The notes: generated by a model from the sequence alone, not told the origin. Positions 1 through 5,005 are shown, counted from the first letter of the stretch. The stretch: 5,005 bases of DNA from Actinomycetes bacterium (GCA_021790495.1 JAJYGZ010000011.1:1-5005); one strand, 5' to 3'. A program made the numbers and translations.

Positions 1-137
1 CGAAACAGCTTCTCGGCGGGATCGTACGAATCCGTGAAATTGTCGACCCCAACGACTTGCACCCCGCTTGAAACCAGTAGCCGAGTTAGGTGCGAACCAA
101 TAAAGCCGGCCGCGCCGGTTACCATCGCCTTTTGCAA
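1..137 (-). CDS. NAD-dependent epimerase/dehydratase, N-terminal part (cut by window edge)
   Basis: Only the first 45 codons are present; the gene continues beyond the left edge. The translation begins MQKAMVTGAAGFIGSHLTRL, the classic first strand and helix of an extended short-chain dehydrogenase/reductase (SDR). The glycine-rich NAD-binding motif GxxGxxG is at residues 8-14. The second strand ends in VVGVDNF, with Asp32 in the position that normally binds the adenosine ribose of NAD. The following TDSYDPAEK stretch resembles sugar-nucleotide epimerases and decarboxylases (UDP-glucose, UDP-galacturonate or UDP-xylose type). Proteins of this family act in the cytosol on nucleotide sugars for cell-wall or exopolysaccharide synthesis. 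I chose the TTG at 137-135 because GGAGG (146-142) lies 4 bases upstream; the ATG at 125-123 would be about 16 bases away and would leave a very short N-terminus before the Rossmann strand. The substrate cannot be told from this fragment. Confidence 0.88.
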   Translation of the reverse strand, partial: MQKAMVTGAAGFIGSHLTRLLVSSGVQVVGVDNFTDSYDPAEKLF

Positions 138-141
138 GTAG

Positions 142-146
142 CCTCC
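142..146 (-). promoter_or_regulatory. Ribosome binding site deciding a TTG start
   Basis: On the minus strand GGAGG is followed by CTAC and then TTG at 137-135. The spacing of 4 bases is short but usable. The first ATG in frame, at 125-123, is too far from it. This supports TTG as the start codon of the epimerase. Confidence 0.6.
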
Positions 147-438
147 AAAGTTGTCGCATGGTCTCTCATTAGCCCAGGATCGACGTTTGCGATAAGCGGA
201 GCATGACCGGTCTCTGAGAGATCTCTTATCGGTTGCACGCATCGATTCGACAACAAAGACGCATGTTGTAGACAACGTTTCGAATTGGTACTTTGCCCAG
301 CGAGACTTACCGCCAAGGTGTGCTCGCCCACCTGGAAGTTCTCGGACCGCCGCCGATTCGAGGTTGCCCAAGCCCATCATTCACCCGCGACACGAGAAAA
401 TCAGGTAGCGGTGTAATCGCGTATTGGAATAATAGATA

Positions 439-459
439 TCTCATATGCTCCTTATGAGA
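439..459. repeat. Inverted repeat TCTCATA-N7-TATGAGA, possible operator
   Basis: Seven-base arms at 439-445 and 453-459 match perfectly around a 7-base centre, TGCTCCT. Total length and symmetry suit a dimeric helix-turn-helix regulator. The site lies about 150 bases before the thiolase start and about 300 before the epimerase start, so either gene could be its target. No known regulator motif is recognised. A 7-bp inverted repeat of this spacing can also occur by chance. Confidence 0.35.
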
Positions 460-495
460 GCGCCATGCCCGATCGAGAACCCAACCCGCGCTACC

Positions 496-505
496 GACTC
501 GAGTC
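496..505. repeat. Perfect 10-bp palindrome GACTCGAGTC
   Basis: This perfect even palindrome lies 35-44 bases before the proposed -10 element of the thiolase (540-545). That is a position where an activator or second repressor dimer could bind. It does not extend further on either side, and a 10-bp palindrome alone is weak evidence. Confidence 0.25.
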
Positions 506-515
506 TCAATCCAAA

Positions 516-545
516 TGGCAATTAGATTCGCGCCAGTGCTAGATT
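516..545 (+). promoter_or_regulatory. Candidate promoter of the thiolase gene (extended -10)
   Basis: TGCTAGATT at 537-545 fits the extended -10 pattern TG-N-TANNNT, with the hexamer TAGATT at 540-545. The best -35 match at suitable spacing is TGGCAA (516-521, 18-base spacer), which is poor, as is common for extended -10 promoters. Transcription would begin near 552, giving a leader of about 55 bases before the ATG at 607. A second TAGATT at 523-528 is an alternative. The start would fall inside the palindrome at 546-560, a classic repressor position. Confidence 0.35.
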
Positions 546-560
546 TCAAACATTGTTTGA
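546..560. promoter_or_regulatory. Perfect 15-bp palindrome, PsrA/TetR-type operator candidate
   Basis: TCAAACATTGTTTGA has perfect 7-base arms (546-552 and 554-560) around a single central T at 553. Its core, CAAAC-N3-GTTTG, fits the published PsrA-binding consensus (G/C)AAAC-N(2-4)-GTTT(G/C). PsrA is a TetR-family repressor of fatty-acid beta-oxidation genes in Pseudomonas that responds to long-chain fatty acids. Here the site sits directly after a -10 hexamer and about 47 bases before a thiolase start, so the biology agrees. The palindrome is seen directly; binding by a PsrA-like or other TetR protein in an actinobacterium is inference. No regulator gene is in view. Confidence 0.5.
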
Positions 561-594
561 CGCCGAACTAGTTACGCGTCGCTTCAAGACCAAT

Positions 595-600
595 AAGGGA
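595..600 (+). promoter_or_regulatory. Ribosome binding site of the thiolase
   Basis: AAGGGA lies 6 bases before the ATG at 607. This supports ATG 607 over the in-frame TTG at 553, which has no ribosome binding site and would place the palindrome inside the coding region. Confidence 0.7.
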
Positions 601-606
601 TGCCAA

Positions 607-1782
607 ATGACCAATGCTGTAATTGTGGACGTAGTGAGAACGCCAGGCGGCAAGCGCAACGGCAAGCTTTCTACTTGGCACCCCGTCGATCTCGCCGCCG
701 AAGTGCTCTCGGCTCTGGTTCGCAGAAACGATATCGACCCCGCTCTAATTGAGGATGTGATCATGGGCTGCGTAACTCAGGTGGGCGCCCAATCGGTGAA
801 CGTCGCCCGAAACGCAGTGCTCGCCGCGGGATTCCCGGAGTCGGTTTGCGCGACGTCGATAGATCGCCAATGCGGATCTTCGCAGCAAGCGGCCGCTTTT
901 GCCGCCCAGGCGGTGATGTCGGGATTCCACGACGTGGTAATAGCCGCCGGGGTCGAAGCCATGAGCCAGGTCCCGATGGGTTCATCCTCGGCCAATGGAC
1001 CCGGAAAGCCGTTCGGCCCTCGCCTAAAGGATCGCTACGAGGAAGCCGGGGGCTTGGTCAATCAAGGCATATCGGCTGAAATGATCGCCGACCAATGGAA
1101 CCTCTCGCGTGAAGACCTCGATCGATTCGCATTGCGCTCCCAGCAACTCGCCGCGAGGGCTCGCGACGAAGGACGGTTCGAGCGCGAGATCGTACCGATC
1201 GCCATCAAAGACGCCGATGGTAACCCCACAGGTGAAATTATGGCAAGCGACGAGGGAATCCGCGAGACCAGCCTCGAAGTCCTCGCCTCGCTGCGGCCAG
1301 CATTCAAGGAGGGCGGAAAAGTTACCGCCGGCAACTCCTCGCAGATCACCGACGGCGCTTCCGCCGCTCTGATCATGAGCGAGGAGATGGCAAACCGACT
1401 CGGGCTCACGCCCCGGGCTCGCTTTGTGTCCTTCGCCCTTGCCGGCGTGGATCCGGTCACCATGCTCACCGGACCGATTCCCGCTACCGCAAAGATCCTT
1501 GAGCGCTCGAAGATGTCCATCTCGGACATCGACCTTATCGAGATAAACGAAGCTTTTGCCTCGGTGGTGCTGGCCTGGGAAAAGGAGATCCATCCCGATA
1601 TGGATCGCGTCAACGTGAACGGCGGAGCCATTTCCTTGGGCCATCCTCTCGGAGCTAGCGGCACCAAGCTCCTTGCGACGCTGGTAAACGAGCTGGAGAG
1701 AAGCAACTCTCGTTATGGCCTCCAGACGATGTGCGAGGGCGGCGGCATGGCCAACGCCACGATCATTGAGAGTCTCGCCTAA
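607..1782 (+). CDS. Acetyl-CoA acyltransferase (thiolase, FadA family)
   Basis: This 391-residue protein has the normal length of a complete type II thiolase. Thiolases cleave 3-ketoacyl-CoA with CoA to give acetyl-CoA and a shortened acyl-CoA, the last step of beta-oxidation; some members run the reverse condensation. It begins MTNAVIVDVVRTPGGKRNGK, the usual N-terminal strand. The nucleophile is Cys89 in SIDRQCGSS. Downstream are NEAF at 314-317, GHPLGASG with catalytic His346 at 345-352, and the acid/base Cys376 in CEGGG (376-380). All catalytic residues are present. The ending QTMCEGGGMANATIIE, and MLTGPIPAT earlier, resemble actinobacterial acyl-CoA and steroid side-chain thiolases (FadA5/FadA6 type) more than short-chain AtoB/PhaA, which usually have CIGGG. 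The usual beta-oxidation partner (hydratase/dehydrogenase, fadB) is not adjacent, so this gene seems to stand alone. It converges on the peptidase gene. Chain-length preference is unknown. Confidence 0.95.
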   Translation: MTNAVIVDVVRTPGGKRNGKLSTWHPVDLAAEVLSALVRRNDIDPALIEDVIMGCVTQVGAQSVNVARNAVLAAGFPESVCATSIDRQCGSSQQAAAFAAQAVMSGFHDVVIAAGVEAMSQVPMGSSSANGPGKPFGPRLKDRYEEAGGLVNQGISAEMIADQWNLSREDLDRFALRSQQLAARARDEGRFEREIVPIAIKDADGNPTGEIMASDEGIRETSLEVLASLRPAFKEGGKVTAGNSSQITDGASAALIMSEEMANRLGLTPRARFVSFALAGVDPVTMLTGPIPATAKILERSKMSISDIDLIEINEAFASVVLAWEKEIHPDMDRVNVNGGAISLGHPLGASGTKLLATLVNELERSNSRYGLQTMCEGGGMANATIIESLA

Positions 1783-1803
1783 CCGCTCCACGCGCTTATC
1801 ACC

Positions 1804-1834
1804 CGTCGGGTCCCGATCCGATCGGGACCCGACG
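1804..1834. terminator. Perfect hairpin between convergent genes, likely bidirectional terminator
   Basis: The arms CGTCGGGTCCCGAT (1804-1817) and ATCGGGACCCGACG (1821-1834) are exact reverse complements around the 3-base loop CCG. The stem is 14 bp and mostly G-C. It fills the gap between the thiolase stop (ending 1782) and the peptidase stop (ending 1836), so one hairpin can serve both transcripts. Neither side has a T-run, which is common for hairpin terminators in high-GC actinobacteria but leaves the mechanism unproven. It could also limit antisense read-through or protect both 3' ends. Confidence 0.8.
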
Positions 1835-1835
1835 C

Positions 1836-3947
1836 TCAAAGTTTCGAGAGCAGGAACTCACTCCGGCGGCGAGCGATCTCAAGCAGCGTCTCGAATCCAC
1901 GCGGCGAGTGGCGCGAGTGCGGAAGCATGAGCAGATCGACCTCTCGTCCGGCGGCGATCGCTGCGTCGAGAAGCCGCACGGTATTTCGGAAATGGACGTT
2001 CTCATCGATCAGCCCGTGGATTACCAACAGGCTTCCCTGAAGCAACCCGATCGAGCTGGAAAGGTCGGCGTTATCATATCCGGACCGGTTCGCTTCGGGC
2101 AGGCCCATGTATCTCTCGGTATAGGCGGTGTCATAAAATCGGAAGTCCACCACCGGAGCACCAGCGACACCGACCCTGAATACTTCTGGAGCTTGAATCA
2201 TTGAAGCAATGGTGATGAATCCGCCGTAACTCCAACCATAGATGCCGATACGGCTCGGATCCACCGAGTAGTTCGCCACCATGTGCTCCACCGCCGCCAG
2301 CTGGTCCTGAACCTCGACAGTACCGAGATTGCGCGCGATGTGAGCCTCGAAGCCGAGGCCGCGACCATAGCTCCCCCGGTTGTCGAGCTTGATGACAACG
2401 GCTCCCTGGGAGGCGAGATACTGCGCCTGCAAGTCGATGGTAAGGGCCCATGAGTCTGTAACGACTTGCGCGTGGGGACCTCCGTACACCGAGACAATGC
2501 CGGGGCGCAGCGAAGTATCCGTCTCGCTGGGCAAATAGACCGCTCCATGGAGCACGTCGCCGCTGGATGCGGTGATGCTAAACAGTTCGGGTGGTCTCAG
2601 GCCAAGTGATACCGCACTTACGTCCCCTCCCCCTAACGGAGTGCTCCAATCCGAATTGAGCGAACGGCACACAACGGTCACGCCATGGCCGAGACTTGAG
2701 AACTGATCGAGGTAGACGCGAAATCCGGGATCTATCTCGACGTCATGCACGCCCTGTTCACGACTGAGCCGTTCAAAGGATCCCGAGTCGATCCAAACCC
2801 GATAAATGTGCCGAGAAAGCGGCGACTCTCGGGTCGCCAAGACATAAGCGCATGACGCCTCGCGGTCATAAGCGACCAAGGAAGTTACCGAAAAATCGCC
2901 AGAGGTGATCTCTTCGAAGGATCCGTCTATGCCGATTCGACAGAGATGGGAATAGCCGCTCGCCTCGCTGGTGGCGAGGATCGCATCGGGGCTGATCGCC
3001 ATCGCCTTGGCAGGGAGATTTATCCAGGGCCGACTCTGCTGCCGATATATTCGCTTGAGGGTGCCATCAGTTAGGTCATAAAGCCACCAGCTCAACTCGT
3101 CCTGGAGCCGGTTCGCCGTTGCCGCGACCAGCCTTGAGTCCGACAACCAAAGAACTCTGCAGAGATAGAACTCCTCGTCGGCGGGAATTGGAATCCACGA
3201 TATCTCCCGAGCCGCTATCTGGGTGACGCCGAGTCGCACCGAAGCATTTCGCTCCCCCGCAAAGGGATACCTATGCTGCTCGACCTCTATGTTCGGCCCA
3301 TCGAGGTGCACAATTGGAAATTGCGCAACCGCCGACTCGTCGACTTCGGTCAAGGCGAGGTAGCTTCCGCCCGGATTTATCCAAAAGCCCTCAAGACGAC
3401 CCAGTTCCTCTTGGGCAACATATTCGGCCAATCCGTAGGTAACGGTGGCGGCCTGGCCTTGGGCCAGCGCGACTCTGGACCCGTCATTAAGATTGATGCA
3501 ATAGAGCCCCGACGGCCCAGCCCCGACGGCCCGCGTTCCGCCCGGCACCACCTTCAGCGCCGAAAAATCGTCGTCGCTAAAGTCCGCGATCGCCTCGAGG
3601 CTGTCGGCCGCAAATACCGCGTAGCGTCCCCCGCGATTTACCACCAACATATTGGCATCCCCGAAAAGTTCGAAGCCGGCCAACCCATCCCAGGAGAGGC
3701 GCAGACGCTCGCGACGCAGCTCTTCGTCAAGCGTCCGTTCGCCAACCTGCTCAGACGCGCCGAGAATCGTCTCATCGCTCGCATTGCTGAGATCGAATCG
3801 GTGCAGGACCAGATCCGCGCCATTATCGGCCCAAAGATAGTAGAGAAACCTGCCATCGGGAGTAAAAGCCGGCGAAATCGCGCTTCTAACCCCAGGCAGG
3901 GGGCGAGTTGCGATTGCGGCTGGACTCAGTTGAAGTTTGTCGGACAC
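1836..3947 (-). CDS. Dipeptidyl-peptidase IV-like serine peptidase (family S9)
   Basis: This is a 703-residue S9 peptidase. Residues ~20-450 form the beta-propeller (DPPIV_N) domain and ~455-703 the alpha/beta-hydrolase peptidase domain. The triad is intact: Ser573 in GWSYGG, Asp648 in HGLIDENVHF, His680 in LPHSRHSPRG. Tyr488 in YGGPHAQ matches the oxyanion-hole Tyr547 of human DPP IV. Features typical of DPP IV (S9B) are the double glutamate Glu180-Glu181 in AQEELGRLEGFW, which grips the substrate N-terminus; FYDTAYTERYMG (604-615), whose Tyr605 and Tyr609 match the S1-pocket tyrosines 662 and 666; and Asn650, matching Asn710. It should release N-terminal dipeptides, probably with Pro or Ala second. 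There is no signal peptide or membrane anchor, so it is probably cytosolic. The start is GTG: a stop lies three codons upstream and no near start follows. No Shine-Dalgarno sequence is visible. An acylaminoacyl-peptidase role is less likely. Confidence 0.93.
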   Translation of the reverse strand: MSDKLQLSPAAIATRPLPGVRSAISPAFTPDGRFLYYLWADNGADLVLHRFDLSNASDETILGASEQVGERTLDEELRRERLRLSWDGLAGFELFGDANMLVVNRGGRYAVFAADSLEAIADFSDDDFSALKVVPGGTRAVGAGPSGLYCINLNDGSRVALAQGQAATVTYGLAEYVAQEELGRLEGFWINPGGSYLALTEVDESAVAQFPIVHLDGPNIEVEQHRYPFAGERNASVRLGVTQIAAREISWIPIPADEEFYLCRVLWLSDSRLVAATANRLQDELSWWLYDLTDGTLKRIYRQQSRPWINLPAKAMAISPDAILATSEASGYSHLCRIGIDGSFEEITSGDFSVTSLVAYDREASCAYVLATRESPLSRHIYRVWIDSGSFERLSREQGVHDVEIDPGFRVYLDQFSSLGHGVTVVCRSLNSDWSTPLGGGDVSAVSLGLRPPELFSITASSGDVLHGAVYLPSETDTSLRPGIVSVYGGPHAQVVTDSWALTIDLQAQYLASQGAVVIKLDNRGSYGRGLGFEAHIARNLGTVEVQDQLAAVEHMVANYSVDPSRIGIYGWSYGGFITIASMIQAPEVFRVGVAGAPVVDFRFYDTAYTERYMGLPEANRSGYDNADLSSSIGLLQGSLLVIHGLIDENVHFRNTVRLLDAAIAAGREVDLLMLPHSRHSPRGFETLLEIARRRSEFLLSKL
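3506..3533. repeat. 14-bp tandem duplication inside the peptidase gene
   Basis: GCCCCGACGGCCC occurs at 3506-3518 and again at 3520-3532, giving two adjacent units of period 14 (the last base differs, A then G). The period is not a multiple of three, so the units are read in different frames, giving the peptide stretch AVGAGPSGL in the propeller domain. Gain or loss of one unit would shift the frame. With only two copies this may be chance in GC-rich DNA. Confidence 0.6.
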
Positions 3948-3953
3948 GCTATC

Positions 3954-3959
3954 AAACTA
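3954..3959 (-). promoter_or_regulatory. Candidate -10 element for leaderless transcription of the peptidase
   Basis: On the minus strand TAGTTT fits TANNNT, and exactly six bases (GATAGC) separate it from the GTG start at 3947. If used, transcription would begin on the G of GTG and give a leaderless mRNA, which are frequent in actinobacteria. The absence of any Shine-Dalgarno sequence before this GTG agrees. No good -35 match is seen. Alternatively the gene is read through from crgA, 68 bases upstream. Confidence 0.4.
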
Positions 3960-4015
3960 AATGGTGACCCCGACAAGACCGGTTCTCATAGCCACAGAGG
4001 CTCCGATCGCGAAGC

Positions 4016-4309
4016 TTAGCGATATTTTGTCGCGGCAAAGAACCCGCCTCCCAAGCACACCAACCCCGCGAGAAGGTACCAGTTGGAAGCGCCACCAGGA
4101 AATACGCCGAGATAGTTGAGAAAGATTACCAAGAAGCCCAGACCCAGAAGCACAAAGAGAGCCACCGCCAGCCATCGGCCCGAGCGGCGCTCACTCATCG
4201 GAATCGGAGGGGTATAGCGCTTCGAGGGTGGAACGCCCTTTGTCACACTCGTAGTGCGCGACTGCGATCCTGCCGGTCTCCCAACAGAAGACTTCTTGAC
4301 CTTCGCCAT
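4016..4309 (-). CDS. crgA: Cell division protein CrgA
   Basis: This is a 97-residue protein with a basic, soluble N-terminal tail (residues 1-45) and two predicted membrane helices, about 46-68 and 77-93. It ends in the short basic tail KYR. The tail contains SKRYTPP, and the linker and second helix contain SNWYLL and a glycine-rich stretch, all as in actinobacterial CrgA proteins; length (about 84-95 residues) and topology also match. CrgA is a small membrane protein of the septum. In Streptomyces it restrains FtsZ-ring formation, and in mycobacteria it binds FtsZ, FtsQ and the septal transpeptidase FtsI and helps assemble the divisome. Its neighbour on the other side of a short divergent gap is trpG/pabA, matching the conserved actinobacterial order. 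The ATG at 4309-4307 has AAAAGGAG 8 bases upstream. A second AAGGAG touches the ATG and is too close to function. Confidence 0.88.
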   Translation of the reverse strand: MAKVKKSSVGRPAGSQSRTTSVTKGVPPSKRYTPPIPMSERRSGRWLAVALFVLLGLGFLVIFLNYLGVFPGGASNWYLLAGLVCLGGGFFAATKYR

Positions 4310-4398
4310 CTCCTTGGCTCCTTTTCCTCGCGCAGACTACGTGGCGAATCGGTCCGCAATCGCCATCGGAACCGGACGAGTCGTTAAGCTCATATGCC
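4310..4398. promoter_or_regulatory. Divergent promoter region between crgA and trpG/pabA
   Basis: Only 89 bases separate the two starts. For crgA (minus strand) TAGTCT at 4339-4334 fits TANNNT and would start transcription near 4327, leaving a leader of about 18 bases that contains AAAAGGAG (4325-4318). For trpG/pabA (plus strand) TAAGCT at 4385-4390 fits TANNNT and would start transcription near 4397, almost at the ATG. No clear -35 boxes are visible for either. The two promoters would share most of this region, so coupled expression is possible. Confidence 0.35.
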
Positions 4399-4986
4399 AT
4401 GTCCGCTCGCCCGAGAATTCTCGTCATCGACAATTACGACTCGTTTGTATTCAATCTAGTGCAGTACATCGGTGAACTGGGAGGCGAGCCAGAGGTGATC
4501 CGCAACGATCGTCTTGAGCTCGACGAGATCCGCGGCGGCGACTTTCAAGGGATAGTTATCTCTCCAGGACCCGGGACCCCACACGAAGCCGGGGTCTGCC
4601 TCGATGTGATCCGGGAACTAAAGGGCGAACTGCCGATATTTGGCGTATGTCTCGGCCATCAAGCCATCGGCGAGGCTTTCGGCGGACGGGTAGTACGAGC
4701 CCCGCGTCCCATGCACGGCAAGACCTCGATGATCGTCCATGACGGCTCCGGCGTATTTGCCGATATCGAAAGCCCATTCCGGGCCACGCGCTACCATTCG
4801 CTTATTGTCGAGGAAGAGTCGCTGCCGAGCGAGCTGCGCATAACCGCCCGGTCCGAAGACGGCCTGATAATGGGAGTCGCCCACCAAAGTTTGCTGATCT
4901 GGGGCGTCCAGTTCCACCCAGAATCCATTTACACCTCGCATGGACGGGAGCTGGTTGCCAACTTCCTCGCCGCCGCGACAGACTAA
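4399..4986 (+). CDS. pabA: Anthranilate/aminodeoxychorismate synthase glutaminase subunit
   Basis: This 195-residue class I glutamine amidotransferase has the full length of TrpG/PabA. It starts MSARPRILVIDNYDSFVFNL, the family's N-terminal signature. SPGPGTP at 55-61 is the oxyanion-strand motif. Cys84 in GVCLGHQAIGEAFGG is the glutaminase nucleophile, and His173 and Glu175 in QFHPES complete the triad. PMHGK at 104-108 and RYHSL at 131-135 are conserved. The protein hydrolyses glutamine and passes ammonia to a chorismate-binding partner: TrpE for anthranilate (tryptophan) or PabB for aminodeoxychorismate (folate). One amphibolic subunit often serves both, and no partner gene is in view, so the trpG/pabA choice is open. 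The start at 4399 gives the expected N-terminus; an ATG at 4394 is out of frame. No Shine-Dalgarno sequence is visible, so translation may be leaderless. The gene is divergent from crgA, as expected in actinobacteria. Confidence 0.93.
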   Translation: MSARPRILVIDNYDSFVFNLVQYIGELGGEPEVIRNDRLELDEIRGGDFQGIVISPGPGTPHEAGVCLDVIRELKGELPIFGVCLGHQAIGEAFGGRVVRAPRPMHGKTSMIVHDGSGVFADIESPFRATRYHSLIVEEESLPSELRITARSEDGLIMGVAHQSLLIWGVQFHPESIYTSHGRELVANFLAAATD

Positions 4987-5005
4987 GTACTCGGGACCGT
5001 AATTG

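Larger units (their letters stand above)
138..606. other. Non-coding region between divergent genes, rich in small palindromes
   Basis: This 469-base stretch separates the divergent epimerase and thiolase genes. I see no convincing protein or RNA gene in it. It holds several short symmetrical elements: CGATAAG/CTTATCG (190-196 and 225-231) flanking the palindrome AGAGATCTCT (217-226); GTTGT-AG-ACAAC (265-276), with a further GACAAC at 249-254; a hairpin with one bulged base, CCAAGGTG/CACCTGG (313-320 with 329-335); TCTCATA-N7-TATGAGA (439-459); GACTCGAGTC (496-505); and TCAAACATTGTTTGA (546-560). The right end carries the presumed thiolase promoter. The left end should carry the epimerase promoter on the minus strand, but no hexamer pair there is convincing. 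A 45-codon minus-strand frame (307-444) is present, but its composition does not look like a protein. Confidence 0.7.

Noticed and set aside
119..331. Minus-strand frame of 70 codons overlapping the epimerase start
   Set aside because: It overlaps the glycine-rich start of the epimerase in another frame, has a poor start context, and its translation shows no family features.
553..606. 18-codon N-terminal extension of the thiolase from a TTG at 553
   Set aside because: The family starts at MTNAVIVD; the ATG at 607 has AAGGGA at good spacing, and the extension would overlap the palindrome and the predicted transcription start.
138..606. Searched for tRNA, riboswitch, CRISPR repeats, insertion-sequence ends or attachment sites
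   Set aside because: No cloverleaf with a T-loop, no regularly spaced repeats, no terminal inverted repeats with target duplications and no transposase fragment are visible.
1024..1839. Long open frame of 271 codons on the minus strand across the thiolase
   Set aside because: It lies wholly antisense to a thiolase with all catalytic motifs, its translation has no recognisable domain, and it runs through the terminator hairpin. Long antisense frames are expected from codon bias at this GC content.
2131..2548. Two alternative minus-strand frames inside the peptidase catalytic domain
   Set aside because: They are out-of-frame readings of the hydrolase region. The annotated frame is unbroken through Ser573, Asp648 and His680, so there is no sign of a frameshift.
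3273..4019. Open frame of 248 codons on the plus strand across the peptidase N-terminal half
   Set aside because: It is antisense to a well-supported S9 peptidase, has a low-complexity arginine- and serine-rich translation, and shows no ribosome binding site.
4987..5005. Start of a further gene after trpG/pabA
   Set aside because: Only 19 bases remain, with no ribosome binding site or coding signal that can be judged.

Overview
The window looks like chromosomal DNA from a moderately high-GC actinobacterium. The strongest sign is a cell-division gene of the CrgA family lying back to back with a trpG/pabA glutamine amidotransferase. That pairing belongs to the conserved actinobacterial division and serine/threonine-kinase neighbourhood (in Mycobacterium tuberculosis, crgA Rv0011c and trpG Rv0013 sit one gene apart). 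GC content judged by eye is mid to upper 50s percent, lower than in Streptomyces or Mycobacterium. An Acidimicrobiia-like or other deep-branching actinobacterium would fit, but this is inference. I see no mobile element, phage gene, CRISPR array, tRNA or rRNA, and nothing I would call an undescribed system.

Layout. Positions 1-137 (minus) hold the N-terminus of an NAD-dependent sugar-nucleotide epimerase/dehydratase that runs off the left edge. Positions 138-606 are a non-coding region between divergent genes; it is rich in small palindromes and holds the presumed promoter of the next gene. Positions 607-1782 (plus) encode a complete FadA-type thiolase. Positions 1804-1834 form a perfect 14-bp-stem hairpin between the convergent thiolase and peptidase genes, a likely shared terminator. 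Positions 1836-3947 (minus) encode a cytosolic dipeptidyl-peptidase-IV-like S9 serine peptidase. Positions 4016-4309 (minus) encode CrgA. Positions 4310-4398 are a compact divergent promoter region. Positions 4399-4986 (plus) encode the TrpG/PabA glutaminase subunit. The last 19 bases hold nothing assignable.

The genes do not form one pathway: thiolysis of 3-ketoacyl-CoA, peptide turnover, septum assembly, and folate/tryptophan precursor synthesis. crgA and the peptidase could be co-transcribed (68-base gap, same strand), but the peptidase also has a -10-like hexamer placed exactly for a leaderless transcript. The most interesting non-coding signal is a perfect 15-bp palindrome, TCAAACATTGTTTGA, directly downstream of an extended -10 element ahead of the thiolase. 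It fits the CAAAC-N3-GTTTG pattern described for the TetR-family fatty-acid regulator PsrA, which suggests acyl-CoA or fatty-acid responsive repression of this beta-oxidation gene.
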